Positions 5,922 through 6,826 of a stretch of 6,826 nucleotides of DNA are shown here, piece after piece. The stretch is from an uncultured Gemmiger sp. (GTDB taxonomy: Bacteria; Bacillota; Clostridia; Oscillospirales; Ruminococcaceae): positions 1 to 6,826 of the forward strand of contig CAUEKL010000130.1 in NCBI GenBank assembly GCA_959018215.1. The letters run 5' to 3'. Position 1 is the first letter of the stretch, and each line of letters begins with the position of its first letter. A program made the position numbers and the translations under genes. The notes beneath the pieces were generated by a model. That model had not been told where the DNA came from. It saw nothing but the letters and a program-made list of their open reading frames with translations, and searched no databases.

Positions 5922-6826
5922 TTATTCCACCAGAGCAGCCTCCCGTATTTCCTCCGGCTGAGACAATCCTGCCCTGGATATCTGCCACAAGGCGGCGGCA
6001 GCCAGCAACAACAAGAGGGGCGTGAACTGGAAGGAATACCGGGCCTTCGTCTCCCACAGACTCAGGAACAGCATCAGCCCGAACACGCTCACCCGTGCCA
6101 GGGTCAGCGGCCCCGGTTTCCCGCGCCGGACGGCGCCCACGGTGCCCAGCAAGACCAGGATCATCACAAAATACAGGTAAGCCTGACAGTAGTAGACCAT
6201 GGGCATATACCCGGGCTGTCCCTGCAAAATAAACCGGTGGGTCCAGTTGACTTTCAGGGGTGTGGCCAGAAATTCCTGGGCGTCATACAGCCCGTTGCCC
6301 CAGGTGATGACGGCCTTGCGGGTCATGAAATCCGCCTGCCCCACGGGGGTGCGGGCTGCGTACTGAGCAGCGATGTACTGCCGCAGCATCTGGCGGCGCT
6401 GGTCCAGGGTGGCCAGGCTTTTGGCATTCTGGCAGACCTCGTCATTGTAGTTGCCGTCGCCGCCGCTGCCGTAGGCAAACCACAGCTCAATGGGCAGTCC
6501 TACCGCATCTTCCACCGAGAAATCCAGAAAGGTCCGCTGCCAGGCACGGTATGCGCCCAACAGCATCCCGAACACCAGCAGCAGGGTCAGGGCCCCGGCG
6601 GCTGCCCGGCGGGCTTTTTGTTCCAGAAACAGCTGGATGACCACCGCTACCAGCACCACGGCCACGCTGCCCTTGATGGCGTACCCCACAAAAGCGGCAA
6701 CAGCCATGAATCCCAGCCAGGCCAGCCTCGCCGCGGTGTTGGCGGCGGTACGGTACTTTGTCCAGCCCAACGATACCAGCAGGGCAAAGGGAAGGCAGAG
6801 GGTATCGGAGTAAAAACAGGGGGACC
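5922..6826 (-). CDS. GT-C-type membrane glycosyltransferase (GT39/ArnT-like), 5' part outside window
   Basis: The frame is open from the right edge to a TAA at 5924-5922, giving 300 visible residues. The first codon that could serve as a start (TTG 6770-6768) is internal, since 18 more in-frame residues precede it, including FYSDTLCLPFA. That segment resembles the Y(T/S)DT..LPF membrane-edge motif of Firmicute proteins related to dolichyl-phosphate-mannose mannosyltransferases. About six membrane segments are visible (three within residues 33-93, three within 211-282). Between them is an external loop of about 115 residues with GLPIELWFAYGSGGDGNYND (109-128) and KAVITWGNGLYDAQEF (about 150-165). 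The C-terminal WETKARYSFQFTPLLLLLAA matches the conserved end of such proteins (W-E-x-(K/R)-x-R-Y...P). They transfer sugars from polyprenyl-phosphate donors at the outer face of the membrane. The exact substrate cannot be told, and the N-terminal catalytic region is not in view. Confidence 0.6.
   Translation of the reverse strand, partial: SPCFYSDTLCLPFALLVSLGWTKYRTAANTAARLAWLGFMAVAAFVGYAIKGSVAVVLVAVVIQLFLEQKARRAAAGALTLLLVFGMLLGAYRAWQRTFLDFSVEDAVGLPIELWFAYGSGGDGNYNDEVCQNAKSLATLDQRRQMLRQYIAAQYAARTPVGQADFMTRKAVITWGNGLYDAQEFLATPLKVNWTHRFILQGQPGYMPMVYYCQAYLYFVMILVLLGTVGAVRRGKPGPLTLARVSVFGLMLFLSLWETKARYSFQFTPLLLLLAAAALWQISRAGLSQPEEIREAALVE

Noticed and set aside
5764..6057. N-terminal extension of PadR in frame to 6057
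   Set aside because: It would run through the promoter, the operators, a terminator and the end of the neighbouring gene. The 107-residue form has the normal family length.
6768..6770. TTG at 6770 as the start of the right-edge membrane protein
   Set aside because: The reading frame stays open to the window edge with family-like residues upstream, so the codon is an internal leucine and the gene continues outside.

Overview
The window is a GC-rich (roughly 60%), ordinary-looking stretch of bacterial chromosome. The anaerobic 2-hydroxyacyl-CoA dehydratase activase, a very standard formate-tetrahydrofolate ligase and strong AGGAGG ribosome binding sites point to a gut Clostridia-type Firmicute. 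The composition would fit Oscillospiraceae/Ruminococcaceae (Faecalibacterium, Gemmiger or Subdoligranulum-like). The family-level placement is inference from composition and gene content, not from a marker gene. No mobile element, CRISPR array, tRNA or rRNA is visible, and no gene-free stretch exceeds 300 bases.

Layout, left to right: (1) the 3' end of a (+) gene for an ATP-dependent [4Fe-4S] activator of 2-hydroxyacyl-CoA dehydratase type (1-772), closed by a hairpin terminator (793-826). (2) A convergent (-) gene (842-2107) for a polytopic O-antigen polymerase/ligase-like membrane protein, with its own extended -10 promoter and a compact leader hairpin. (3) A 197-bp divergent promoter region, then fhs (2305-3978, +), complete and single-gene, followed by a strong terminator (4000-4040). 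(4) A convergent two-gene (-) operon: a PadR-family regulator (5440-5763) whose stop overlaps the start of a DUF2812 membrane protein (4052-5443) in an ATGA junction. Its promoter carries two copies of a 13-bp dyad, one exactly filling the space between -35 and -10, so autorepression by PadR is the natural reading. (5) A terminator (5875-5911), then the 3' portion of a (-) gene for a large GT-C-type membrane glycosyltransferase that runs off the right edge.

The genes do not form one pathway. Two concern surface polysaccharide (the polymerase-like protein and the GT-C protein), one one-carbon metabolism, one radical dehydratase activation, and the PadR/DUF2812 pair looks like a small self-regulated membrane module. 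Each transcription unit is separated from the next by a hairpin terminator or a divergent promoter. The PadR/DUF2812 module is the most interesting part because its regulatory architecture can be read directly and the membrane protein's function is unknown.
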